The notes: a model not told the origin generated them from the sequence alone. A stretch of 64,000 nucleotides of DNA from Archivesica marissinica (GCA_014843695.1 CM026393.1:12097061-12161060), one strand, 5' to 3'; shown: positions 46,896-58,685, counted from the first letter of the stretch. Made by a program: numbers and translations.

Positions 46896-47059
46896 TAGTC
46901 ACGTATTTAGTTACCTACCAACTTACGTATCTTCCTACTTATCTACTCTACGTATTTACATACTGACTTACTTATCTGAGTGAGTTTTTGAGAGGTGTTG
47001 TTTATATGTGGAGACCTGTTTAGATCCTTACTAATTATAACAGCTAGACAATTAGCGTC

Positions 47060-47745
47060 GTTCTGTTGTTTTTAAAACAATGTTGTGGAGCGTGTAGGGG
47101 GAAATTAGAGTGTTTTATTGCGAGTTATTCTCAACAACTCACACTAAGTCTTGTCAGTGTTGTTTTCCATGGACTGTTCGAGAGCGTGAATGGGGGAAAT
47201 TAGAGTGTTTTATTACGAGTTATTCTCTACACCACACACTAAGTATTGTCAGGGTTGTTCTCCATGGACTGTTCGAGAACATGCATGAGATTAGAATGTT
47301 TCATTGCGTGTTATTCTCTACACCTCACACTAAGTCTTGTCAGGGTTGTTCTCCATGGACTGTTCGAGAGCGTGCATGGAATTAGAGTGTTTTATTGTGA
47401 GTTATTCTCAATACCTGTCACTAAGTCTTGTCAGGGTTGTTCTCCATGGACTGTTCGAGAGCGTGTAGGGGGAAATTAGAGTGTTTTATTGCGAGTTATT
47501 CTCTACACCACACACTAAGTCTTGTCAGGGTTGTTCTCCATGGACTGTTCGAGAGCGTGAATGGGGGGGGGGGAATTAGAGTGGTTTATTGCGAGTTATT
47601 CTCAACACCTCACATTAAGTATTGTCAGGATTGATCTCCACGGACTGTTCGAGAGCGTGTAGGTGGAAATTAGAATGTTTCATTGCGAGTTATTCTCTAC
47701 ACCTCACACTAAGTCTTGTCAGGATTGTTCTTCATGGACCGATCC
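47060..47745. repeat. ~92-bp tandem repeat
   Basis: Seven units containing ggttgttctccatggactgt, gagagcgtg and tgcgagttattctcaacac. Lengths vary through a G-rich joint (tgggggggggga at 47560). Confidence 0.9.
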
Positions 47746-48460
47746 CGTTACAACTGTTCGAGACCATGCATGTCGTCTTGATGAATGCGTGCATAGAAAA
47801 GGATAATCACTATGTGATACACGATGGTATTATTTGCAAACAGTCTTAACTTTACTTGTGATGGAGTCTGGGAGGTTAGGAAGAGGTGCCTAAAACAAAG
47901 CCATGTGGGATCCCGGTGACAACAAGGTAGTGTATATGAAATGCACCATACGTCGTTCGGATCCAACCTCTAAAATGTCAAATACAGCTATTTACCTAAA
48001 TAAAAGGTGGATTGACAACTGGAATGAGGCTACCGGCAGTATATCAAATTTGATTTGTTGTATGTCGAACATTTTATAAAATTCAGACATTCCAAAAAGT
48101 TAAATGCTAATTATGCTAATGGACCATTTACCAAATGTCTGTATAATCATGATTGGCCGTGACGTTGGTGTCAAGTTGTAAATAACTTTCCAGATGTTTG
48201 ATAAGACATCCAATAATTGAAGCACATTTATTAGATGTTGCCTATAGCAGGCCTACATGCGGTTGGTTTTTGACTACGCGTGGTACCTGTTCTTAGAAAC
48301 CTAAGATATGTAGCCTTCCGATTATCTTCTCAGAATACATGTTAACTTTAGGAGTCATGCGAATGTTCACCATTGTTGATAACAATAGGAGGATATTGAA
48401 TAATGTGAACATTAATCCATTCAGCTTCCGGTATTTTAATCAGAGGCATAGCTTGAGTAT
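47746..48460. other. Non-coding sequence
   Basis: No splice-supported exon or family recognised. Confidence 0.4.
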
Positions 48461-48643
48461 TAGTTTATTCAAATTTATTTTAGCTCGATTGCGAAACAAG
48501 TTCGTTCAACTTATATTAATCACTATCGAGACCTCATTCCTGGTGTAATCCATCGCCATGAAGGAGAGAGAAGAGGCAATGTGGAATTTAAAAGTCTTGC
48601 CTAAGGACACAATCGTAACGGCTCCAGTGGGGCTTGAACTCCG
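48461..48643 (-). mobile_element. SINE family A, head-truncated
   Basis: Tail and body on the minus strand. Ends at the B-box region (ggcttgaactccgg). Confidence 0.85.
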
Positions 48644-48919
48644 GACCAATTTTGACTATTCACATGTATGTCTATGTATCGAGCTTCGTACCTCCCTATA
48701 TAACAAAAGGGTCGTCACTAATGTTGGTAAAACTTGTGACCCAACCCGTTTGCTTCTTATAAATTATAACAGTTTCACTCACATAATATTCATTGCATTT
48801 CATTTGTTGTATAACTATTGTGCAGTTTGTGAATAATGTATGTTATTTGAAAGCAATAATATATTATTCTTAAACTAAAACATATATATGTCTTAATTAA
48901 CTAATTATTTGAGGTAAAT
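48644..48919. repeat. Dispersed repeat of unknown type
   Basis: 48705-48760 (cactaatgttggtaaaactt, gtgacccaacccgtttgct) matches 34390-34450 and 50540-50590. Termini are not resolved. Confidence 0.5.
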
Positions 48920-49212
48920 CAGTACCGTAGCCATAGGCACATTTCAACCGTGGCAATCTATGGGGGCCCAGGGGGCATGTTTCCCATTAACATTGTTGGG
49001 GTATAGAAGCGATTTCCTGCATTTTCTGATTTAATGAGTTTAGACGTAAACTTATGTACTGACCATTCAGCTCTCTAGCTGTCAACATTTTATACAGCAA
49101 AGGGATATTGTTTGGCATTTTATTTATTTAATTTTTCATTTATTTTTTGTTTGCTTTGGACATTTTAACCGAGGCAGCTGCCTCGGTGTGCCTCAGTGTG
49201 GCTACGGGCCTG
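48920..49212 (+). mobile_element. MITE with CAG...GTAGCCA termini, copy 2
   Basis: Left cagtaccgtagccataggc, right gtgtggctacgggcctg. The interior matches 10192-10439, with an extra ~40 bp in the middle. Confidence 0.72.
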
Positions 49213-49328
49213 TACATGATGTTACGTTCGTGGGTAAGCATTGCTAGTAGCAATTCAGAACTATTCTCGGACCACGCAGGCTGCGTAACTATGTAGATTG
49301 AGGTGGGTGTAGAGATACGTGTGTGTGT

Positions 49329-49560
49329 TTTACGTTTATTTATCGTCGCTACCGGTTGCCCATATGAGCGACGCCTCCTCGGAAGAGATTAGTCATTTTA
49401 GATTTTTGGGAGGATAGTGCAATGATACAGACAGAGACCTATTCCAGAGTCTCCTCTGGTTCTTTTATGTGCACGGTGTAAAGCACCGACACGAGACCTC
49501 TGTTCAATCTGAAAGACTGTTAATTTTATTAGAATCAGACGAGGGATCGAACCTGCAGTA
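49329..49560 (-). mobile_element. SINE family B, head-truncated
   Basis: 3' hairpin gtcgctaccggttgcccata, middle cacggtgtaaagcaccgaca, ending at gatcgaacctgc. Confidence 0.9.
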
Positions 49561-49814
49561 GAGATGCTACCGCGAATAGCATTTTATATCAACGCCGAAT
49601 AAATATACGCAGTATCACGTGAAGCTATATACATACATATTAATATTTGGTGTTGATTATCGATAGGCTTTCGACAAACATGATAGATAGCCGACTTGAT
49701 ATTACGATATGGACATGCACATTTTGATCGCTGTACACGAGAAGTACCGTTACCTACTTTGGCCGGAACGTCCTATACCGAGCATGTACTATATATCTCT
49801 TTGGTTTTCATTCT

Positions 49815-50038
49815 TATACACATTTATTTAGCTCGATTGCGAAACAAGTTCTTTCAACTTATATTAATCACTCTCGAGACCTCATTCTTGATTCCATCGC
49901 CACGAGGGAGAGAGAAGAGGCAACGTGGAATTTAAATGCCTTGCCTTAGGGCACAATCGTAACGGCTCCAGCGGGGCTCGAACTCCGGATCTTTCGCACC
50001 TGAAGCGAACGCGCATCCACTGCGCTATCACGACGTCC
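49815..50038 (-). mobile_element. SINE family A, full length
   Basis: Minus-strand head gacgtcgtgatagcgcagtg. A short deletion in the body removes the tgatgga word. Confidence 0.9.
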
Positions 50039-50145
50039 ACTCAACCATTCTTGATACAGCTTACACACACATTATAAATTAATTGAACTTTTTTTCAATT
50101 CTTTTTCGTTAATAATCCTTATACTATTATGTTTCTCGGTGGTGG

Positions 50146-50426
50146 TTTTACGTTTATTTATCGTCGCTACCGGTTGCCCATTTGAGCGACACCTCCTGAA
50201 GAGATTAGTCATATTAGATTGTTGGAGGATAGTGCAATGATACAGACAGAGAACCATTCCAGATTCTCCTCTGGTTATTTTACGTACACGATGTAAAGCA
50301 CCGACACGAGACCTCGATTTAACGTCCCATCTGAAAGACTGTTAATTTTAGTATGGTCAGACGGGGATCGAACCTGCGATCTCTGGATTACCGGTCCAGC
50401 GTGTTACCACTGGACTACAGATCCGT
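50146..50426 (-). mobile_element. SINE family B, full length
   Basis: Minus-strand head tagtccagtggtaacacgct with B-box gcaggttcgatccc. 3' hairpin gtcgctaccggttgccc. Confidence 0.92.
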
Positions 50427-51392
50427 CTTGTGTTCATCACGATGCTTAATTATATATATGTGTTATATTTCTACATCAGATCATACATAACAGAAATTGT
50501 TCATCCAACATTGTTAATTTAGCTTGAAGTGACGGGGAGGGCTGTACATAATGTGGTCATAACTTGTAGCCCAATCCATTTGCTTCCCCCCCCCAGATTA
50601 AATCGTATACAGCAATAATAATCAATCCTAATTTAATTTCTAATTGTTTTCCACGTATTTCGTTGTTTGTATAATTGTAATGTAATGTATGGAATAAATG
50701 CAATAACATAATTATTTTTAAACTATACCACGCTCTGTTCCTGGTCTTGATCATCATTTCTTCATATTCCTGATTTCTTTGTACAGACATGTAGATGTAA
50801 GCAACCCAACACGGCCACACTTAATTCAGTATCAACAGAAATGACTTCCGATGTCAGGCCGTTACCGTCTCATGGTTTGACGTCAGTGGAGACAGCTCTC
50901 CGCCTACATGTATATGAATACTAATACGCATGTCTGCTCCTTGCTGGTAATCCAGGGATCGCAGGTTCGATTCTCAGATAAATCTCTTCTTCTATAAATA
51001 CCATTAATCGAGCCGTATTGAGTTTCTGATCATATCAATGTGTCATTAAAGTGAAAAGTCGACAGACTGGCTACCGATGCTGCTGTAAGTGATGTATCGC
51101 TATCAGTAATGTGTTGTTCCCAGGCCACGGTAATTAACTGTCTCGTTCTATTTTACTTATGCATCAGGAGGAATAACTCAAGAGGCGAGCCATTCAAAGT
51201 CTACATTAGTTGTCGATCTTGGAAGCTATTTAAATAATGCCACACCTAACACATTGATAATTTACCATACTGTATTAAAATAATTATCATTTTATCATCT
51301 TACAACATTATTCCAAAAGTTATCGAGACTCTTATATACTCTAATAGACTCTTGCTTTGTGGCATCCATGTCCGCGAGGGATGAGGGGAGTG
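50427..51392. other. Non-coding sequence
   Basis: Contains a copy of the dispersed repeat near 50540-50590 and a partial tRNA-like head near 50940-50975 (ggtaatccagggatcgcagg) that resembles the family B head. No gene. Confidence 0.45.
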
Positions 51393-51508
51393 TGTGTGTG
51401 TTTTACGTTTATTTATCGTCGCTACCGGTTGCCCATATGAGCGACGCCTCTTGAAGAGATTAGTAATTTTAGATTTTTGGAGGATAGTGTAATGTTACAG
51501 ATAGAGTT
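51393..51508 (-). mobile_element. SINE family B, 3' part
   Basis: Hairpin and ttggaggatagtgtaatg segment only. Confidence 0.87.
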
Positions 51509-51639
51509 GTAAGACATTTGGGAATTTGGATAATAGATGTTATTTGAAAAATGCCTTCATAGTAAAATGTCATATTTTTCGAGTCTAAATATTTGGACAA
51601 TCCCACCCGGTAACCGTTGCACGATGTCTGCTTCCTTTG

Positions 51640-51775
51640 GACTGTCACTGATATCGGTAGCAGTGCCTCTTCTCACTCATTCAGTTGGGCGAACACCATC
51701 AGGAATGAGATCACGAGATCGATTAATCAAAAGTTGGAAGCATTTGTTTCGCTACCGTCTTAAAGTGTTTTTTAT
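51640..51775 (+). mobile_element. SINE family A, old fragment
   Basis: tgcctcttctcactcat, accatcaggaatgagatc and gaagcatttgtttcgc keep the order of the family A body. Confidence 0.6.
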
Positions 51776-52214
51776 GAACAGCGGAAGGTGAACTAATGGT
51801 CATTGTAGAATAGCGGCATCCGCACGTCACCTACTCCGTGATATTCCAGGGAATCCAGGTAATTTGAAACTGTCTTATCAGTACAGGAACACTTTGTTTC
51901 TACACAATTGGCAGTAAAAACAATTTGCTTAGCTTCATATATCTGTTTACATATTGTTGTTTATATGCTATAGAAAAACGTACAAATTATCGTTTGCAAA
52001 TAAGATTTGGGTTTTTAATTTAGATTCTAGTGTACAGTGTAAACCGAATAATCGAGATTGGCTAAGCATGTACTACATGTATATTATTGTATACTCTTTG
52101 TGCTTACAAGGATCTATGTATATTCCCAACTTTCATGAATACATGTTTTTAAACTGTTTTGTCGTATTTTATCTATACATATATAATTATATGTGTTATT
52201 TAGAGGGTCCAACA
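51776..52214. other. Non-coding sequence
   Basis: No feature recognised. Confidence 0.4.
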
Positions 52215-52496
52215 GACGGATGTGTAGTCCAGTGGTAACACGCTGGACTGGTAATCCAGGCATCGCAGGTTCGAACCCCCGTCTGACCCTAATAAAATTA
52301 ACAGTCTTTCAGATGGGACGTTAAACCGAGGTCTCGTGTCGATGTTTTACACCGTGCACGTAAAAGAACCAGAGGAGATTCTAGAATTGGTCTCTGTCTG
52401 TATCATGCACTGTCCTCCAAAATCTAAAATAACTAATCTCTTCAGGAGGCGTCGCTTTATATGGGCAACCGGTAGCGACGATAAATAAACGTACAC
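52215..52496 (+). mobile_element. SINE family B, full length
   Basis: Head tgtagtccagtggtaacacg, a near-perfect B-box ggttcgaaccc, middle tcagatgggacgttaaaccg and accgtgcacgtaaaagaacc, 3' hairpin and gataaataaacg end. The best reference copy of family B here. Confidence 0.93.
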
Positions 52497-52560
52497 ACAA
52501 ACACAGAGTGTCCAAGGGAGATTAGTCGTATGGCTAATTCGGACGCCCTCTGTAAACAGA

Positions 52561-52935
52561 GCCGTTCGTTCGTTCTTTGGTTCTTTGGTTCGTTCGTTCG
52601 TTCGTCCGTCCGTCCGTCCGTCCGTTCGTTCGTTCGTTCTTTCGTTCGTTCGTTCGTTCGTTCGTTCGTTCGTTCGTTCGTTCGTTCGTTCGTTCGTTCG
52701 TTCGTTCGTTCGTTCGTTCGTTCGTTCGTTCGTTCGTTCGTTCGTTCGTTCGTTCGTTCGTTCGTTCGTTCGTTCGTTCGTTCGTTCGTTCGTTCGTTCG
52801 TTCGTTCGTTCGTTCGTTCGTTCGTTCGTTCGTTCGTTCGTTCGTTCGTTCGTTCGTTCGTTCGTTCGTTCGTTCGTTCGTTCGTTCGTTCGTTCGTTCG
52901 TTCGATCGTTCGATCGATCGTTCGATTGTTCGTTC
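52561..52935. repeat. (TTCG)n microsatellite, ~90 units
   Basis: An almost uninterrupted ttcg run with gtcc, tttc and gatc variants at the edges. A 4-bp period leaves all frames open on both strands, giving VRSF or NERT repeats, which are not proteins. Confidence 0.97.
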
Positions 52936-53891
52936 GCTCACTCAGCCCACTCACTAACTAACTCACTCACTCACTCATTCATCCATTACGACAAAGCTAA
53001 CGGTTATTGTGGATACATCTAGAGTTCATAGTACATCAGTCGCGTTCACATCACTGACGCTACAGTTGTTTGTAATACAATGTACATGCACTTCCTATTA
53101 AACAACCCTTTACGATGCAATCAAGTGAAGTCTTTATTTTAAATTTATATTCCTGGCTTTTTTCGCTTTTAGTACTGTCGTGATAGTTCCACGAAACGAT
53201 AAAAGATAGTTACACGAACTTCCTTGCACTTAAAGCAGTAATAATATAATGAAGTCAATATAAGGCAATTCTAGCTAATTCTAAAAGCAGAAGAGAGGAA
53301 GCTGCCCGCATTTACTGCGGCTCTAACACGATAAATCACTCGATTTTATTGCATTGAAACTTGCATTTGTCGACGTTTAACAAGTCTTAATTATCCAGGA
53401 AAGATTCAATGTGCCGCAAAGAAAACGTTTAGCATCGATCTTAGAGATGATATGTCACGCAAAATGATAGTTACAATAATCTGTCTCCTATAATGGCTAT
53501 ACTAATGAATTGATGAATTGCTGAGAATTATTGTGATGTGCTGTTATCAAGAAGGGTTTCGCCTGTTATAGGCTATAATTCAACAAAAGGACGTTGTTAA
53601 AGGCTTAATATTTGTCCTTTCGCCGACACTAATTAAAGATATTCGGATTTTATCATTGCTGGAGGGATGTTCATAAAGTCCATGTGACGAATCTTACTAA
53701 TTGGCTAATTCAACTTTTTATAGCGTTCGATTAGATAAACCGTTTAATTTTTAGCTAAAATCAAATAGTTACTAGATCCTCGGATATACACCTATTTAGC
53801 CGTAGTCAAGATACCCAATAGCGCCAGTCTTCAGTAATATACATGTAGTGACATTGTCAAAAGCAAAGAACACATCAGAAAGTTAATTAAG
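52936..53891. other. Non-coding sequence
   Basis: Short (actc)n tract at 52938-52980. No exon recognised. Confidence 0.4.
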
Positions 53892-54345
53892 GAATGAATC
53901 GCGGGTTAATAGATTCCATCGGGGTATGAACTACATTGGCTGTTCTTAAAGTGTGTGGAGGCCGAATGCATCCACGCTAACCTTAAGCACGCCCAATATA
54001 CTTCATACCCCGATGGAAACTATTAACCGGCGATTCATTACATATAAATACATTCATTATTCTTTTCAATCACACAAAGACAATGTAGCACACTTTGCAT
54101 TTAAACTCGTTTTAGTCCAGATTTGCAACATACCGTGTGACGGAACAGGTAAATAGATTATCCTTGGATCAGCGTAAACTGTAAGACACGCCTTTTCTCT
54201 GCGACAAATGCCGCCTAACACTGCGAACGCGCATCTGATTATCTGCTTTTTGCAAATTCGCGTTTATGTGAATTTGGCGGTGAAAGAGTTAAGCAAAGCC
54301 GGAAAAGAAATCCCATATTGATATGGAATACCCCATTTTGATAAA
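53892..54345 (+). mobile_element. Foldback element, copy 1
   Basis: Positions 53892-54039 form inverted arms (gaatgaatcgcgggttaata / tattaaccggcgattcatt, and tccatcggggtatgaa / ttcataccccgatgga). Positions 54040-54345 continue in parallel with the 61.5-62.2 kb copy in opposite orientation (ctgttccgtcacacggta-type, gcgtttatgtgaatttggcg, ggaaaagaaatcccatattg). Confidence 0.75.
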
Positions 54346-54565
54346 TGAACTGAAGTAAATGCAATAGTGTTGTATAATATACTGAAAACAAACCACATAG
54401 CAATGAATGGATACTGGAAGTAAGTCATTTAAAATATAATATCTCTCTCAATACGTCTCAAGTATTGAGGTTGGAAATGCTCGGTGCGTATATCCGACAA
54501 TGACAGTAAAACTGCTGAAAATAAGGACTGGATACTATACCCTTCAAACAAACAGAGTTTAATCC

Positions 54566-54838
54566 ACTGTGTCATTCATTCAACTGTGTCATTCATTCAA
54601 CTGTGTCATTCATTCAACTGTGTCATTCATTCAACTAACTGTGTCATTCATTCAACTGTGTCATTCATTCAACTAACTGTGTCATTCATTCAACTGTGTC
54701 ATTCATTCAACTGTGTCATTCATTCAACTGTGTTATTCATTCAACTGTGTCATTCATTCAACTGTGTCATTCATTCAACTGTGTCATTCATTCAACTGTG
54801 TCATTCATTCAACTGTGTCATTCATTCAACTGTGTCGT
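54566..54838. repeat. 17-bp tandem repeat
   Basis: About 16 copies of tgtgtcattcattcaac, two of them with a 4-bp addition (ctaa). Confidence 0.93.
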
Positions 54839-54989
54839 TCTGAGAATGAGAAAATCGAGCACTTGGACTGTGGAATGCTTGTGGAATACTTGATGTGTTC
54901 AGAGGCCCAATACTATACAATATTGTACATGGACTCCAAATGTTGGGGTATAATACCTTGTTAGAATTGGATGTTTCTGAGGAGCGTGT

Positions 54990-55246
54990 GGCTTACGTTT
55001 GTTATCGTCGCTACCGGTTGCCCATATGAGCGACACCTCCTGAGGAGATTCGTCATTTTAGATTTTGGAGGATAGTGCATGATAAAGACAGAGGCCCATT
55101 CCAGAGTCTCGTCTGGTTCTTTTACGTGCACGGTGTAAAGCACCGACACGAGATCTCGGTTTAAAGTCCCATCTGAAAGACTGCTAATTTTATTAGGGTC
55201 AGACGGGGGATCGAACCTGCGATCCCTGGATTACCAGTCCAACTGA
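54990..55246 (-). mobile_element. SINE family B, head-truncated
   Basis: Hairpin gtcgctaccggttgcccata, middle cacggtgtaaagcaccgaca, B-box gatcgaacctgcgatc. Ends at ggattaccagtccaa. Confidence 0.9.
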
Positions 55247-55299
55247 GAAGCTCCAATTATTGGTAGACTATTCAAACTGGGTATTTTATTAAGTTTATT

Positions 55300-55481
55300 T
55301 AACAATTTACCTAACAACATCTTTCCCGGGCAGGTTCCAGCGGTTAACTAATACTTTGTGCACCAACCTCCGTAAGAAACTGTCAACTTATTAAATTAAA
55401 GAAACACGGTATATGGGTGGGTGGTCGAACCCGTGACCATCAGTGATGATAGGTTACAGTGGGGTATACAAGTCAGGCGGA
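55300..55481 (-). mobile_element. SINE family C, copy 2
   Basis: Matches 10559-10760 (acctaacaacatctttcccg, caacctccgtaagaaactg, acccgtgaccatcagtgat). Head cut after acaagtcagg. Confidence 0.8.
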
Positions 55482-55582
55482 CAAATGAGACTGGGGATGA
55501 AAGGAAGATGTATATAACGGCTCGCAAGCCTTGAATTCCAACGTCGCCAGCTAGCATATAAACCTCCACGCAAAACCTTACA

Positions 55583-55916
55583 ATATAAATACATGTATTA
55601 ATACACACAACAGCAACAAGGAAAAATAAACAGCGAAACTGTGGCATCCGTGGTTAAACTGTAAATAGTATTTGTTTATAAAACAAAGGTTGTATTATTT
55701 AAAAATACAAAAAGTTTATGATTTAAATACATTCATACATAGTGCACACATATAAATACATGTATTAATACACACAACAGCAACAAGGAAAAATAAACAG
55801 CGAAACTGTGGCATCCGTGGTTAAACTGTAAATAGTATTTGTTTATAAAACAAAGGTTGTATTATTTAAAAATACAAAAAGTTTGTGATTTAAATACATT
55901 CATACATAGTGCACAC
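55583..55916. repeat. 167-bp tandem duplication
   Basis: 55583-55749 and 55750-55916 are nearly identical (one visible difference, agtttatg / agtttgtg). Boundary at tgcacaca. It feeds directly into the CA microsatellite. Confidence 0.93.
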
Positions 55917-56033
55917 ACACACGACACCCGCGCACGCGCACGCGCACGCGCACGCGCACGCGCACGCGCACGCGCACACGCACACGCACACGCACACGCA
56001 CACGACCACACGCACACGCACGCACGCACGCAC

Positions 56034-56120
<87 letters not shown>

Positions 56121-56142
56121 ACACACACACACACACACCACA

Positions 56143-56226
<84 letters not shown>

Positions 56227-56241
56227 ACACACACACACACT
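55914..56241. repeat. (CGCA)/(CA)n microsatellite
   Basis: A cgca block (55928-56030) then ca runs broken by cacca. Alternating purine-pyrimidine, so potentially Z-DNA-forming. The open frames here (HT, CV, AR repeats) are artefacts. Confidence 0.97.
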
Positions 56242-56261
56242 TGGTGTTTGCTGAACTGCAA

Positions 56262-56469
56262 ACGGTGGCCAAGTTGAAACAGTTAGCCACTTCCTACTGT
56301 ATTGTACAAACTTCACACTTCTTACACAAAATATGTTCACACATCTCACGTGTGCACAAACAGCTGAACATTTACTATTAGGAAACAACAATCTGTCTTT
56401 TGAACAAAATAAATGTGTTATCCTAACAGTACAGCAATATATAGCAGCGACAGCAAGATTCCAATAAGG
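56262..56469 (+). mobile_element. LINE 3' remnant (C-terminal ORF end)
   Basis: The plus frame reads ETVSHFLLYC, TAEHLLLGNN, LSFEQNKCVI and VQQYIAATARFQ, then a stop. The 'ET..H.L..C' zinc-knuckle-like motif and the 'LL.GN..LS...N..I...VQ.YI..T.RF' tail are typical of LINE ORF2 C-termini. The element is cut at the CA microsatellite on its 5' side. Confidence 0.75.
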
Positions 56470-56477
56470 TCACGAGC

Positions 56478-56772
56478 TGGAACGGTTGGGGGGGGGGAAC
56501 GGTTGGGGGAGGGGATCGGTTGCAGGAGGGGAACGGTTGGGGAGGGGAACGGTTGGGGAGGGGAACGGTTGGGGAGGCGAACGGTTGGGGGAGGGGAACG
56601 GTTGGGGGAGGGGAACGGTTGGGGGAGGGGAACGGTTGGGGGGAACGGTTGGGGGGAGGGGAACGGTTGGGGGAGGGGAACGGTTGTGGGAGGGGAACGG
56701 TTGGGGGAGGGGAACGGGGAACGGTTGGGGAGGGGAACGGTTGGGGGAGGGGAACGGTTGGGGGAGGGACAT
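56478..56772. repeat. G-rich 16-18-bp minisatellite
   Basis: About 17 units of ggggaacggttggggga with varying G-run length (4 to 9 G). Four-run windows satisfy the G-quadruplex pattern on the plus strand throughout. Confidence 0.94.
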
Positions 56773-56789
56773 CGGTGAAATCGCAACTG

Positions 56790-57235
56790 TCTGTGCATAA
56801 TATAATTTCCTATTATATTGTATAATGTTTTTACAAATATTTGCGTCAAAAACTGAGCATTTCAACAAATAAACAAACGTCGTATACGCGGTTTGTTGAC
56901 ATAACAAAATAATGTAAATATGGTCGACATGCATGCGTAATACAATGCGTGTATCCGGAATAACATGATTTATGTTACCATAATATCTCACATTTGTGCC
57001 TATGCATATTTATTTGTAGACTAATCTTAGTTAAATTATCTCTAAACGAAAGTATCGCGCGTTTAGTATTGACTCCAATGACAAAGAAACGCCAATTTAA
57101 GAGCGTGGATGAATGTTATATTAAATCCTACTATCACTTTAGAAGTGTGTAGACCACAAAAACACTGTTTATTGATTCAATGTTAATCGCTTTATAGCAT
57201 TATAAAATATGTCAATACTTGTAATGTAACCTACC
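56790..57235. mobile_element. TTAA-type MITE interior, partial
   Basis: Shares tgagcatttcaac, cgtcgtatacg and aaatcctactatcac-type words in order with 46480-46850 and 13430-13790. Ends not intact. Confidence 0.6.
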
Positions 57236-57324
57236 AGTGTGTGTATGTGTATTTAAGGAAAGGGATTCGAATAAGTTACTATGTAACCTTTTCCCCAATC
57301 TAACTGTGCTGTTTTTTTAATATT

Positions 57325-57510
57325 TATTTAAGTTTATTTAACGTCGCTACCGGTTTCCCATTTGAGCGACGGGCAGTTGTACCTAACAACACCTTTCCTG
57401 GGCAGGCTCCAGCGGTTAACCAGTATTTAGTATGGTATAGAGGGAGATCAAACCGGGGACCGGGGATTGCAAGTCCAGCGTGTTAACCATTGGACTACTG
57501 ATTCTCTACA
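57325..57510 (-). mobile_element. Chimeric SINE (family B tail joined to family C)
   Basis: Begins with the family B 3' hairpin (aacgtcgctaccggtttccc) and passes directly into family C sequence (acctttcctgggcaggctcc). It ends in a tRNA-like head (cagtagtccaatggttaaca on the minus strand). Confidence 0.75.
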
Positions 57511-57789
57511 TCTTAGTGGTTCATGTCGAGGGTGTTTATAAATGTTATATTTGATTATTTAACACGTTTTCCAGAAATATTTAACACCCCTCTCCCTCAA
57601 ATATAATTTATTTCTCAGTGTCTTTTTCATCAAGAACATTAATAGGCCTGACACCTGTGGCACATACAGTCGGCTTTACAAAATACCAAACATGATCGCA
57701 AAATTCAACATAGCCAAGTAGAAGATAACTAAAATTAACAGGAATTACTTGTAATCTCCATAGGGACCTTATGATTCACTATAAAAGTA
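57511..57789. other. Non-coding sequence
   Basis: No feature recognised. Confidence 0.4.
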
Positions 57790-57958
57790 AAGTGTTTGCA
57801 GGCGCCAGGATGGTAGGCAATCGGTAACCATTATTTAAGTAGCTGGCTGCTCAACAACCGGCAATATCAGAACGAACCTCTGGCGAGATCCGAACCGTCG
57901 ACCTCCCGCTCCGTAGGCGGAGGCCTTAACGAGTAACGACTAGGCCATTATAATTATG
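57790..57958 (-). mobile_element. tRNA-derived repeat, another family
   Basis: The minus strand starts tggcctagtcgttactcgtt with the B-box-like gacggttcggatc. Single copy here, so family status is uncertain. Confidence 0.55.
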
Positions 57959-58054
57959 ACAGTGGACAAAACAAACAAACGTAGTCGATATCTGAATATG
58001 TTTAAAGCTGACAAATCCTTATAAAAAATTGTAGTGGTGTATATATAGGGATAC

Positions 58055-58685
58055 TTATACTGTCTCGCTGTATAGCTAGCTTTTATAGCTTATACTGTCT
58101 CGCTGTATAGCTAGCTTTTATAGCTTATACTGTCTCGCTGTATAGCTAGCTTTTATAGCTTATACTGTCTCGCTGTATAGCTAGCTTTTATAGCTTATAC
58201 TGTCTCGCTGCATAGCTAGCTTTTATAGCTTATACTGTCTCGCTGTATAGCTAGCTTTTATAGCTTATACTGTCTCGCTGTATAGCTAGCTTTTATAGCT
58301 TATACTGTCTCGCTGTATAGCTAGCTTTTATAGCTTATACTGTCTCGCTGTATAGCTAGCTTTTATAGCTTATACTGTCTCGCTGTATAGCTAGCTTTTA
58401 TAGCTTATACTGTCTCGCTGTATAGCTAGCTTTTATAGCTTATACTGTCTCACTGTATAGCTAGCTTTTATAGCTTATACTGTCTCGCTGCATAGCTAGC
58501 TTTTATAGCTTATACTGTCTCGCTGTATAGCTAGCTTTTATAGCTTATACTGTCTCGCTGTATAGCTAGCTTTTATAGCTTATACTGTCTCGCTGTATAG
58601 CTAGCTTTTATAGCTTATACTGTCTCGCTGTATAGCTAGCTTTTATAGCTTATACTGTCTCACTGTATAGCTAGCGTTTATAGCG
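58055..58685. repeat. 35-bp satellite
   Basis: About 18 copies of gcttatactgtctcgctgta plus tagctagcttttata. Only rare variants (ctgcatag twice, ctcactg twice). The last unit (tagcgtttatagcgacgcgg) runs into a tRNA-like head. Confidence 0.96.

Noticed and set aside
50557..50820. 87-residue minus-strand frame as a small gene
   Set aside because: It spans the dispersed repeat shared with 34.4 and 48.7 kb and has no domain or splice support.
52240..52285. Functional tRNA genes (several tRNA-like heads with good B-boxes)
   Set aside because: Each head is fused to a conserved SINE body, the cloverleaf is incomplete, and copies recur with the same 3' tail.
52457..53022. NERT- and VRSF-repeat frames
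   Set aside because: Translation of (TTCG)n. A four-base period leaves every frame open.
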